Source: Myxocyprinus asiaticus
Lineage: Eukaryota > Chordata > Actinopteri > Cypriniformes > Catostomidae
NCBI RefSeq assembly: GCF_019703515.2
Contig: NC_059346.1
Location: 16,957,001 to 17,021,000 of the forward strand
Direction: 5' to 3'
Length of the DNA stretch: 64,000 nucleotides
Shown here piece by piece: positions 56,162 to 64,000 of this stretch. The notes beneath the pieces are model-generated. The model searched no databases. It was given only the letters and a program-made list of their open reading frames with translations, and was not told the origin of the DNA. Position 1 is the stretch's first letter. Each line of letters opens with the position of its first letter. The translations under genes were made by a program, and so were the position numbers.

Positions 56162-57204
56162 ATGACTTTCTGATTGTGTGTTATTTCTGGTTGCGGTCAT
56201 TACCTCTCAACTTCAGACGGTCACGATTGCTGTCTTTCGTGTCATGTTCTCACTGCGAGAACATGACCATGGCAACACTGCGGTCGCTGCGGTCACCCCA
56301 GCGGCTCCCCGCCTCGGTCCTTCTACCTACGGGTTTGAGGCCAGCGTGGCTAGCACTGGGGGCAATTTGGGGACTCCAATAGGAATGCCTCCGCCGGGTA
56401 TCCCCCTGCGGACCTCCCATTCCCCAGCACGCTCATCTGCCCCGATCGGGCTTCCGGATGAGTCCGCTGGCTCGTCTCACGGCGAGTTCGACCTCTTGTT
56501 CGGAGCCCGCGAAGCTGATGAGCTCTCAAGCGCAGCATCGGAGAGCGGGCTTGTCCAGTTGGACGCAGAAGCCTCGGGGTCGATTGCCCAGTCACAGGCT
56601 GATGCAGAGATGACAGACATGCTTTCCCGGGCAGCCACGAGCGTCGGGCTAGAGTGGAACCCTCCACTCTCCCCTGAACCCTCGTAGCTCGATGATTGGT
56701 CCCTGGGCTCGCGGCGCCACTCAAAGCAGCCCCGCTCCAGTGCCTTTCTTCCCGGAAGTGCATGAGGAGCTGACAAAATCGTGGGAGGCACCTTTTACTG
56801 CCCGGTCCCGATTTCTCAGTTCCCCCGCCCTCACTACCCTCGATGGCGGGGCGGCCAGGGGCTATACGGCGCTTCCCCCGGTGGATAAGGTGCTCATGGT
56901 GCTCACGGTGCACCTATGCCCGCAGAGCGCCGCCACCTGGCGTGGACGCCCAAAGCTCCCGTCCAAGCCCTGTAGGTTCACGTCGTCCCTGACGGCCAAA
57001 GCCTACAGCACTGCTGGACAAGCCGCCTCTGCCCTGCACGCCATGGCTCTCCTGCAGGTCCACCAAGCCAAGGCGCTAAAAGAACTGCACGAGGGTAGTT
57101 CCGCCCCAGATCTGAAGCAAGAACTGCGCTCGGCGACAGACCTCGCTCTCCAAGCGACGAAGGTCACGGCGCGGTCTCTCTGGGGCGGACAATGTCCACA
57201 TTAG
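56162..57204 (+). pseudogene. DIRS-3 gag, frameshifted
   Basis: The expected start (ATG at about 56162) is kept, but roughly 43 bp between TTCGTGTC and ATGTTCTC are missing compared with DIRS-2, removing part of the Cys/His module and shifting the frame. The later part is open as 56178-56687 (SHGEFDLLFGAREADELSSA) to a TAG at 56685-56687. It is then open again to 57204 (TAKAYSTAGQAASALHAMAL, HEGSSAPDLKQELRSATDLA). Confidence 0.75.
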
Positions 57205-57225
57205 TTGTCCAGGAGCGCCACCTTT

Positions 57226-57470
57226 GGCTCAACCTGGTCGAGATGGGTGAGGCCGACAAGACACGGTCCCTTGCTGCCCCCATCTCCCAGGCTGGCCTAT
57301 TTGGCGACACCGTCGAGGACTTTGCCCAGCAGTGGGGGCAGCAAGGAACCATGTCTTGTCGGCCTCACCCATCTCGACCAGGTTGAGCCCGACAAGACAC
57401 GGTTCCTTGCTGCCCCCATCTTCCAGGCTGGCCTATTTGGTGACACCGTCGAGGACTTTGCCCAGCAGTT
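57226..57470 (+). repeat. Inverted-plus-direct duplication inside DIRS-3
   Basis: Segment 57226-57282 (GGCTCAACCTGGTCGAGATG ...) reappears inverted at 57333-57389. Then 57390-57470 repeats 57254-57332 in direct orientation. DIRS-2 has this DNA only once (19590-19700). Confidence 0.85.
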
Positions 57471-58520
57471 CTCGACAGTGAAGCAGCAGATGGAGGCTAT
57501 CCAGCATATCCTGCCCCGGCGTGGCTCAAGATCCCGCACCCCATCTGCTTGTCGCCAAGGGCGTCCCCCTGAGGTGACTGCACCGGCTCCACCGCAGCCC
57601 GCCCCTTCGGCCTGGCCCTGGCATGGAGCCCACCGCAGGAAGCAGACACCACCCGTCTCACGGCCGGCTGCTAAGAACCCACGAAGGTCGTCAAAGCCAT
57701 CCCCCGGTGGAGGGCCGGGTGGAGAATCTTTTGTTGCCTTTTTATTTGATTTCGCCACATGCCCAAGTGGCTGCGGTACCCAACAGTTCAGCAAAAGAGC
57801 GGTTTCCTCCTTCCCTGGGTCACATACCCAGTGTGCACGGTCATCATCACGACCACCATCCACGGGTTTTTCCTTGCAGGATTGGCGCTCCAGCAGCGGT
57901 CTCCCCGCCCCTGCGTGCCCAGCTGTGGCACACATCTGCCCCCGATGTGACAGTCTCCACGGGTTGCGAGGACAGGCCTCTTCCTCCCCCATCCCAGGCT
58001 GTTCCAGGGGTGGTCACAAGGAGCCAGGTAAGTGCTTCGATGTCCCTAGACTCGGCACGGCCACGACATGGTGTGGCACCTCGAGCTCCGCCCCACCGTG
58101 AGGCCCCACCTGCTGGTACATCCAATGACGTTGTCCCTTTGGTCCCCCTTGCGCGGAACTTGGATGCGTGGCCTGCGCTTTCCAATCTGTCGCGATGGCT
58201 GGTCTGGACCGTCCGACTCGGCTACATGATTAAGTTCGCCAGGCGTCCGCCCAGGTTCAGCGGTATCCACTTTACCTTGGTGAAGGACGAAAATGCTGCT
58301 ACCTTGCGCGTGGAGATCGCTACCCTCCTACGGAAGGGTGCGAAAGAATCTGTCCCTCCGGCCGAGATGAAGAAGGGGTTTTACAGCCCCTACTTCATCG
58401 TACTGAAAAAAGGGTTGCGGCCAATCTTGGACCTGTGAGTACTGAACCGGGCTTAAAAAAGACTCCCGTTCAAGATGCTGATGCAAAAACAAATTTTGGC
58501 GAGCATCTGGCATCAAGATT
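57471..58520 (+). pseudogene. DIRS-3 RT upstream region and RT start
   Basis: The open segment to 58438 contains [34 protein letters not shown] and LRPILDL, then a TGA. Soon after SIWHQDW-like text the sequence jumps to the homologue of 21115, losing some 350 bp that in DIRS-4 encode the [22 protein letters not shown] and CLDDW boxes. RT is therefore without its catalytic centre. Confidence 0.8.
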
Positions 58521-59171
58521 GGACTCAGTCTTTTTGACAGCGCGTCTCAGGAACGAGCGTGCACAGTCGGTGCTGGCCTGTATGAAGGCGTTCAAACAGA
58601 AAACAGCGGTTCCACTGAAACTCTTTCAGAGGCTCCTGGGGCATATGGCATCCTCAGTGGTGGCCACCCCGCTCGGGTTGATGCATATGAGACCACTTCA
58701 GCACTGGCTTCAGACTGGAGTCCTGAGATAGGCATGGTGCCGCGGGACACAACGCGTGGTCATCATGCCGGTCTGTCATGTCTCTTCAGCCCTTGGACCG
58801 ACCTCTCATTTCTACGGGCAAGTGTTCCCCTAGAGCAGGTCTCCAGGTGCATCGTGGTCACGACAGATGCCTCCAAAATGGGCTGGGGTGCTGTTTGCAA
58901 TGGGCACGCAGCTGCTGGCTTATGGACGGGCCTGTTGCTGCGTTGGCACATCAACTGCCTCGAGTTGTTGGCAATTCTGCTCGCCTTGCAGAGGTTCCGG
59001 CCATTGACCCAGGGCAAGCACGTGTTAGTTCGGACAGACAACATGGCAGTGGTAGCATGTCAACCGCCAAGGTGGTCTGCGCTCTCGTTGTATGTCACAA
59101 CTCGCCCGCCGTCTCCTCCTCTGCAGTCGGCAGCACTTCAAGTCACTGCGAGCCACTCACATCCCAGGTGA
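58521..59171 (+). pseudogene. DIRS-3 RT end and RNase H, frameshifted
   Basis: RNase H motifs [29 protein letters not shown] and VRTDNMAVVA are present, with Asp, Glu and Asp of the active site. A short deletion after AVVA (about 59060) then shifts the frame, and the final NTTADVLSRQ part continues in the next frame from 59092. A TAG is at 58728-58730. Confidence 0.75.
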
Positions 59172-59652
59172 CCTCAACACTACAGCGGACGTGCTGTCAC
59201 GGCAGGTTACCCTCAGGGGAGAGTGGAGACTCCACCCTCAGCTAGTCCAGCTGATTTGGAGTCCATTCGGACAGGCACAGGTAGACCTTTTCGCCTCCCA
59301 AGAATCCTCCCACTGCCCGCTCTGGTACGCCCTGACCGAGGCATCCCTCGGCATAGACGCACTAGCACACAGCTGGCCTCCTGGCCTATGCAAATATGCG
59401 TATCCCCAAGTGAGCCTACTTGCACAGACTCTGTGCAAGGTCAGGGAGGATGAGGAGCAGGTCGTCCTTGTAGCACCCTACTGGCCCACCCAGATGTGGT
59501 TCTCGGACCCCATGCTCCTTGCGACAGCCCCCCCCCGGCGAATTCCCCTGAGGAAGGACCTTCTTTCTCAGGGACGGGGCACCATCTGGCACCCGCGACC
59601 AGACCTCTGGAATCTCCATGTCTGGCCCCTGGACGGGACGTGGAAGACCTAA
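59092..59652 (+). CDS. DIRS-3 RNase H C-terminal part and connection (open to stop)
   Basis: Text runs from SQLARRLLLCSRQHFKSLRA, through HIPGDLNTTADVLSRQ with the last RNase H acid, to LVAPYWPTQMWFSDPMLL and [14 protein letters not shown]. The stop at 59650-59652 is probably the natural end of the RT-RNase H ORF. It overlaps the recombinase ORF by about 150 bp, as known for DIRS elements. Confidence 0.65.
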   Translation: MSQLARRLLLCSRQHFKSLRATHIPGDLNTTADVLSRQVTLRGEWRLHPQLVQLIWSPFGQAQVDLFASQESSHCPLWYALTEASLGIDALAHSWPPGLCKYAYPQVSLLAQTLCKVREDEEQVVLVAPYWPTQMWFSDPMLLATAPPRRIPLRKDLLSQGRGTIWHPRPDLWNLHVWPLDGTWKT

Positions 59653-60656
59653 GCGGTCTACGACCCGTGGTGGTAGACACGATCACTCAGGCTAGGGCCC
59701 CCTCTACAAGGCGCCTGTATGCCTTTAAGTGGCGTCTGTTCGCTAAGTGGTTTTCTTCCCGATGGGAAGACCCCCAGAGATGCGCAGTCAGATCGGTGCT
59801 TTCCTTCCTGCAGGAGAGGTTGGAAGGGCGGCTGTCCCCTTCCACCTTGAAGGTGTACGTTGCTGCTATAGCAGCACACCATGACACAGTGGACGGTAAG
59901 TCCTTAGGGAAGCACAACCTGATCATCAGGTTCCTGAGAGGCGCCAGGAGGCTGAACCCCTCCAGACCGCGCCTTGTTCCCTCATGGGACCTCTCTGTAG
60001 TTCTTCAGGGTCTACAGAGAGCCCCCTTTGAGCCTTTGCAGTCAGCTGAGCTTAAGGCACTCTCCTTGAAGACTGCCTTCCTGACTGTGCTCACTTCCAT
60101 CAAGAGGGTTGGAGACCTGCAAGCGTTCTCTGTCAGCAAAACGTGCCTGGAGTTCGGTCCAGGCTACTCTCACGTGATCGTGAGACCCCGACCGGGCTAT
60201 GTGTCCAAGGTTCCCACGACCCCTTTAAGGGACCAGGTGGTGAACCTGCGAGCGCTGCCCCAGGAGAAGGCAGACCCAGCCCTGTCGTTGCTGTGTCCGG
60301 TGCGCGCTTTACGCATCTATTTGGATCGCACGCAGAGCTTTAGGATCTCTGAGCAGCTCTTTGTCTGCTTTGGTGCACAGCAGAAAGGAAGTGCTGTCTC
60401 CAAGTAGAGGACTGCCCACTGGCTCATTGACGCCATAGCTATGGCATATCACGCCCAGGACGTGCCGCCCCCGGTAGGGCTACGAGCCCATTCTACCAGG
60501 GGTGTAGCGGCCTCCTGGGCCCTGGCCAGGGGTGCCTCTCTAACAGACATTTGCAGAGCAGCGGGCTGGGCAACACCCAACACCTTTGCAAGGTTCTACA
60601 ACCTCCGGGTGGAACCGGTTTCATCCCAGGTAGTGGCACACAATACAAGTGGATAA
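59496..60656 (+). pseudogene. DIRS-3 tyrosine recombinase with one nonsense codon
   Basis: The frame is open from 59496 to 60656 except for TAG at 60405-60407. It shows the N-terminal ARAPSTRRLYAFKWRLFAKW and LSPSTLKVYVAAIAAHH, the Arg box SIKRVGDLQAF, then (after the stop) HSTRGVAASWALARG and the nucleophile box [13 protein letters not shown]-1 has CAG in place of the stop, so the stop arose by a C-to-T change. The enzyme would resolve and insert circular cDNA. Start could be any Met after 59496; it lies inside the preceding ORF. Confidence 0.85.
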
Positions 60657-61410
60657 GCCCAGGATAGCTGGCTGGGTGTATCGCTTGCACATTGCGCCTT
60701 TCACCTCCTCTGAGCTGAAGATGTGCGCCATTAATTCCCAGTAGTGTTCACAAACTATATTCCCTGGTTGACTTCCTCCGAGCCCTGTGGCAGTCGAGTT
60801 TTCGGAGAGACTCGATGCCGGCCCGGTACACGTGCTAACTAAGAGCCCTGTTCTGGGGTAGGTGCTCCGCATGTGGCGGTTCCCTGTAAGGTAACCCCAT
60901 GCGATGTATATCTTCCGCTAATTCATTTCCCTGTTGGCAAACTGCATCTTCCTTGGGCAGAGCCCCCTCTGCCACAGTCTCCATGTTTGTAGTAACTCCT
61001 CCCCGTTGGGTAGGATCTACCATGAGACTCTCCACATGGTCGGCAAGACCATGTGAAGTATTTTTCCACTTAAATATCCCCCCCTCTCTTTGGGCGAGGT
61101 GTGGTCTCCGCGGTGTCCTCCCCTTGGGAGGGACACCCCCCGACTAGACCTGGCGGCCCATTCGGATAATCCCCCTTGTTTTTTAGGGAGTGGAAAAAAA
61201 GAAATGGAAAAGAGGCCATGACTGGGTTAGCCTGTCTCTATCTTTTGGGTAGTCAACTTGTCCCCAAAGGGCCGTTCGACACTCATAACTATGTTGGGGG
61301 AGGTTACGTGTCGGCCTGGTGCGCTGGCTACGAGGCACACAGTTGTCTGCCTGTCAAACACCGCCAGTTCACATAACACAGTTCAGCCAGTTGCGGCGTT
61401 TTGTATAGGG
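60657..61410 (+). other. DIRS-3 3' untranslated region
   Basis: Non-coding; nearly the same as 373-1120 of DIRS-1. It contains the C-rich block GGACACCCCCCGACTAGACC (also at 842-861). Confidence 0.75.
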
Positions 61411-61520
61411 ACCCCTAGTGTCACTAAATCGACACAACGTCGAGTGAGTGACAGATAGGGAATGTTCATGTTACTTGCGTAACCTCCGTTCCCTGATGGA
61501 GGGAACGAGACATTGTGTCC
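61411..61520 (+). repeat. DIRS-3 internal complementary region
   Basis: ACCCCTAGTGTCACT...GACAGATAGGG is the reverse complement of the left tip. TTACTTGCGTAACC...GAACGAGACATTGTGTC is the reverse complement of the right tip of the same copy (61741-61786). Confidence 0.85.
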
Positions 61521-61565
61521 CTCCTGCCACAATGCTGAACGACCCGCTGAAATGGCCAGACCTTG

Positions 61566-61791
61566 TCTCGGCTCCTCAGCATAAAACCTGAATGAGTAGT
61601 TGCATACCAGCTCCTTTTATACCCGTATGTCCGGGGGAGTGGCATGCAAATACCACTCGCCAATTTTCAATGGCCTTTTATCAAAGACCAGAGGTGTTTC
61701 GGGCTCCCAAGAGCGACCCCTAGTGTCACTACTTCGACACAACGTCTCGTTCCCTCCATCAGGGAACGGAGGTTACGCAAGTAACCAGGAC
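61566..61791 (+). repeat. DIRS-3 right inverted terminal repeat with two terminal hairpins
   Basis: The inner part mirrors the left ITR. The outer part folds as CGTTCCCT/AGGGAACG (61748-61768) and GGTTAC-GCAA-GTAACC (61771-61786). Confidence 0.85.
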
Positions 61792-61794
61792 GTT

Positions 61795-63283
61795 TTCCTT
61801 TCATCAGGCTTATTATGATTTACAGTTGATATCTTGAAATATCTGAAGGCAAACATTGCCAGTTTGTTGAATATCAGACATCATCAGAACAATTGGAAAA
61901 CTGTTTCCATAATTTGTCTAAAATTCAAGGAGGGACAGACTTTAAACCCCTTCATTCTACATTGTACTTGCCCTTATGAATGTTTATCCTGCCATTGACA
62001 ATTCACTATTTAACTGGCATTTGTAATAATATGGCCATAATGGATGGCTCCTGGTCAATGAAGCTAGTCTTTATAAAAAATAAACTATCGTATTTGAAAT
62101 GAAAAACTACTCTAATATCCTAAATACATTAACATAAAATAAAATAATAATAAAAAAATTAAGTCTGAAACTATAGTTAATGAATTTAGTAATTTTTCTG
62201 TCACTGTGTTACTTACTACAGAATTAACATAGTAATTTTTAGTAAGGGAGATTTTAAAAGGCCTTGTAATTGATTTTGATGCATGGTGTTGTTTCCTCTT
62301 TACCTCAGTGCTATTTATAATGTTAAGGCTGTTTAGCATTTTGAGAGGATTGACATCTTCCACAGCACTTTAAAGCAGAAGTAGATTCTCTGTAGAATTC
62401 AGTTGGGGTGCAAAAGTTTTGAGGCCTATCTCTGGAGCACGCTGCTGTGCGTTGTGTTGGTACATTTGCTTCGGCACCCCAAAAAGTCTCACGCTGATGG
62501 AAAAATCCTACGAGCAATAATTAATGCTATGTTTCATAAATTTTACATTGAATTACGTTGTCTTGTTCCTTGGCGTGAGATATATTTGGGTAGCTTGAGA
62601 GTGTGAGACAGAGCCTGAAAGCATGTGACTCACGACTAATGTGTGCGAGTTGGCAACCCTGAGTAAGTGTGTAATTTCTGCACCACTAGCATTCCCCCTA
62701 CGAATAAACCTAGGAATGGTGCATTATAGTCTCTGCATATTCAGCCGGTATAGGAGAAAACATTTTAGCACTGGAAAAAATTACACATTACACATTTTAC
62801 TAAGTATAAGGTAAGATTAAATATCAGGAAATTTCCTTCATCATAAAGACATTCACAATATTGCATGCAGCTAAAAAAAACGTAATAATAGTATTAGAGA
62901 AATACTAGAGATATCTGCTCAGATGTAAAAAAGCGTTTAAGCAGTGGAATTGCTTACAAAATGCTCCCTCTGTATTTTGACATGCAAGCAGCATCTTTTT
63001 AACTTAAGACACTTTTTTTGTTGAAAAAAACAACAAAATGTTATTAATGAGATAGTGCAATAAAAATTCATCTTCCAAACCTTGTCTTTACCCAAATACA
63101 CTTTTGATAAACCTATAATAATTATTTATATTTTAGAGCTGTCAATACGGATTTCGCGGGAAATTGCATGCATACGTCATTCACCCGTGCGTGTTGACGT
63201 CATATCCGTACACAGAGAAAACAAGCTCCTGCTACTGTAGCGCGTGTATGGTGTGGGAGTAATGTGAAGCTGAAAAATTGACC
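61795..63283. other. Intronic or intergenic DNA after DIRS-3
   Basis: A piece at about 62430-62660 contains the inverted relatives of the 32545-32650 repeat (GTGCGAGTTGGCAACCCT). No GAP-domain exon could be recognised. The rest is AT-rich. Confidence 0.5.
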
Positions 63284-63500
63284 ATGGATCATTCAAAACG
63301 GCAAACCTCCAGGGAATCACCGGTTGTAAAAACAAGGAAACCCAGAACAGAGCAGAGTCTACAAGCAAAAAGGGAAAGCGACAAAGTCCGTAATAAAACC
63401 GAATCAACATCGGCTTTGCTTTTGAGAGGTGGCGACAACTCTGAGATATGAAAGGATTTAAAAATGACCCAGAGATGGCTTTTTTCTTACTCAACAGGCA
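63284..63500 (+). pseudogene. Decayed transposon-type ORF start
   Basis: An ATG at 63284 opens MDHSKRQTSRESPVVKTRKP and continues with a Lys/Arg/Glu-rich helix. A one-base shift then gives NRINIGFAFERWRQL, a TGA, and DMKGFKNDPEMAFFLLNR. The pattern INIG-AF-RWR-L-D-KG-K-D-E-A-FLL is one I recall from many short N-terminal exons of fish transposon-related proteins. After LLNR a possible splice end is seen. I cannot name the family; it is broken by a frameshift and a stop. Confidence 0.45.
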
Positions 63501-63623
63501 AGATATTTTATTGATATGGTTTATGTATAGTTGTGTAATCACACACACACACACGTCTGTGTGTGTGTAGTGAAATACAACAATTACTGTAATCGGTGCA
63601 GAACTTTTCACTTGCTAGCACAT

Positions 63624-64000
63624 CAATCAAATCAAATCAAATCACTTTATTGTCACACAGCCATATACACAAGTGCAATGGTGTGTGAAATTCTTGGGTG
63701 CAGTTCCGATCAACATAGCAGTCGTGACAGTGATGAGACATATACCAATTTACAATAACATCAAATTAACACAACACAATTTAAACATCTGATATACACA
63801 TAATTACACTCAACTTAAAACATCAAATTAACACAACACAATTTAAACATCTGTTATACACATAATTACACTCAACAATATACAAATAATAACATACACT
63901 GTACAGTATACAATATGCTGTTTTTGTTTTTGTTTTTTACTATATAGATACACATTATTCAATAAAAATTAAAAATTAAAATATATATTAAAAAAAAAGT
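63624..64000 (-). mobile_element. CR1/L2-type LINE 3' end (copy 3, continues past the window)
   Basis: It begins with the AAATC-repeat 3' end (63627-63644) and follows the 3' UTR of copies 1 and 2. A 62-bp unit is duplicated in tandem (63759-63820 and 63821-63876). Confidence 0.85.

Larger units (their letters stand above)
55745..61791 (+). mobile_element. DIRS-3: near full-length, inactivated DIRS retrotransposon
   Basis: All expected parts are present in order: left ITR (55745-55941), gag region, RT remnant, RNase H, overlapping tyrosine recombinase, 3' region, ICR (61411-61520) and right ITR (61566-61791). GTT precedes the left tip (55742-55744) and follows the right tip (61792-61794). 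Damage includes a ~43-bp gag deletion, an inverted duplication in gag (57226-57470), a deletion removing the RT palm (about 58520), a frameshift in RNase H and one nonsense codon in the recombinase. It lies in sense orientation in the intron after exon K. Confidence 0.92.

Noticed and set aside
57205..58101. 298-codon open frame in DIRS-3
   Set aside because: It runs in a frame other than the gag-RT frame and through the inverted duplication; no conserved motif.
55745..61791. An endogenous retrovirus
   Set aside because: There are no LTRs in direct orientation, no protease, integrase or envelope; inverted ends, ICR and a tyrosine recombinase place it with DIRS.
1..64000. A novel bacterial-type defence or biosynthetic system
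   Set aside because: All supported genes have either vertebrate exon structure or belong to known eukaryotic transposon groups; no operon-like cluster exists.

Overview
This window looks like nuclear DNA of a bony fish, most likely a cypriniform (carp/zebrafish relative). The evidence is an AT-rich, intron-bearing background, long TA, CA and GA microsatellites, and a dense mix of repeats typical of those genomes: DIRS-type tyrosine-recombinase retrotransposons, CR1/L2-type LINEs, Tc1/mariner, hAT and piggyBac-like DNA elements, and tRNA-derived SINEs. I see no bacterial, plasmid or phage content.

The only host gene I can support is a plus-strand, multi-exon gene of the ARHGAP20 (RA-RhoGAP) family. 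Eleven exons with matching splice sites and phases run from 23215 to 55107. In order they encode a basic N-terminal segment, a PH domain, a Ras-association domain, a linker and the first part of the RhoGAP domain including its arginine finger. The start codon region and the rest of the GAP domain and C-terminus lie outside the window or were not found.

Layout: 1-1502 is the 3' end of a DIRS element (DIRS-1). 1506-18114 is gene-free and holds SINEs, hAT- and Kolobok/piggyBac-like MITEs, a Gypsy LTR fragment, a LINE tail and a Tc1-like fragment. 18115-22105 is a 3'-truncated DIRS (DIRS-2), followed by a TG...CA LTR-like piece. 23215-55107 is the host gene. Its introns carry a TIR element (25337-26601), a second DIRS family (DIRS-B, 28265-31743), a BED-finger transposon remnant (33.5-34.1 kb), L2-type LINE copies (35.9-37.6 and 44.5-45.4 kb), an internally deleted antisense DIRS (DIRS-4, 38924-41495), several MITEs, a hAT-like element (47837-49500), a piggyBac-like element (51728-52806) and a Tc1 remnant (52981-54085). 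55745-61791 is a nearly full-length but broken DIRS (DIRS-3) in the following intron. The window ends in a decayed transposon ORF (63.3 kb) and a third L2-type LINE tail.

The most interesting signal is in the DIRS elements. Both families end in the same two-hairpin structure, with a conserved GGTTAC/GTAACC stem around a variable 4-base loop. Each copy's internal complementary region carries the rearranged, copy-specific versions of its own two ends, as expected if circle junctions are used to regenerate termini. I do not see a previously unknown gene system; the novelty here is in element structure and rearrangement.
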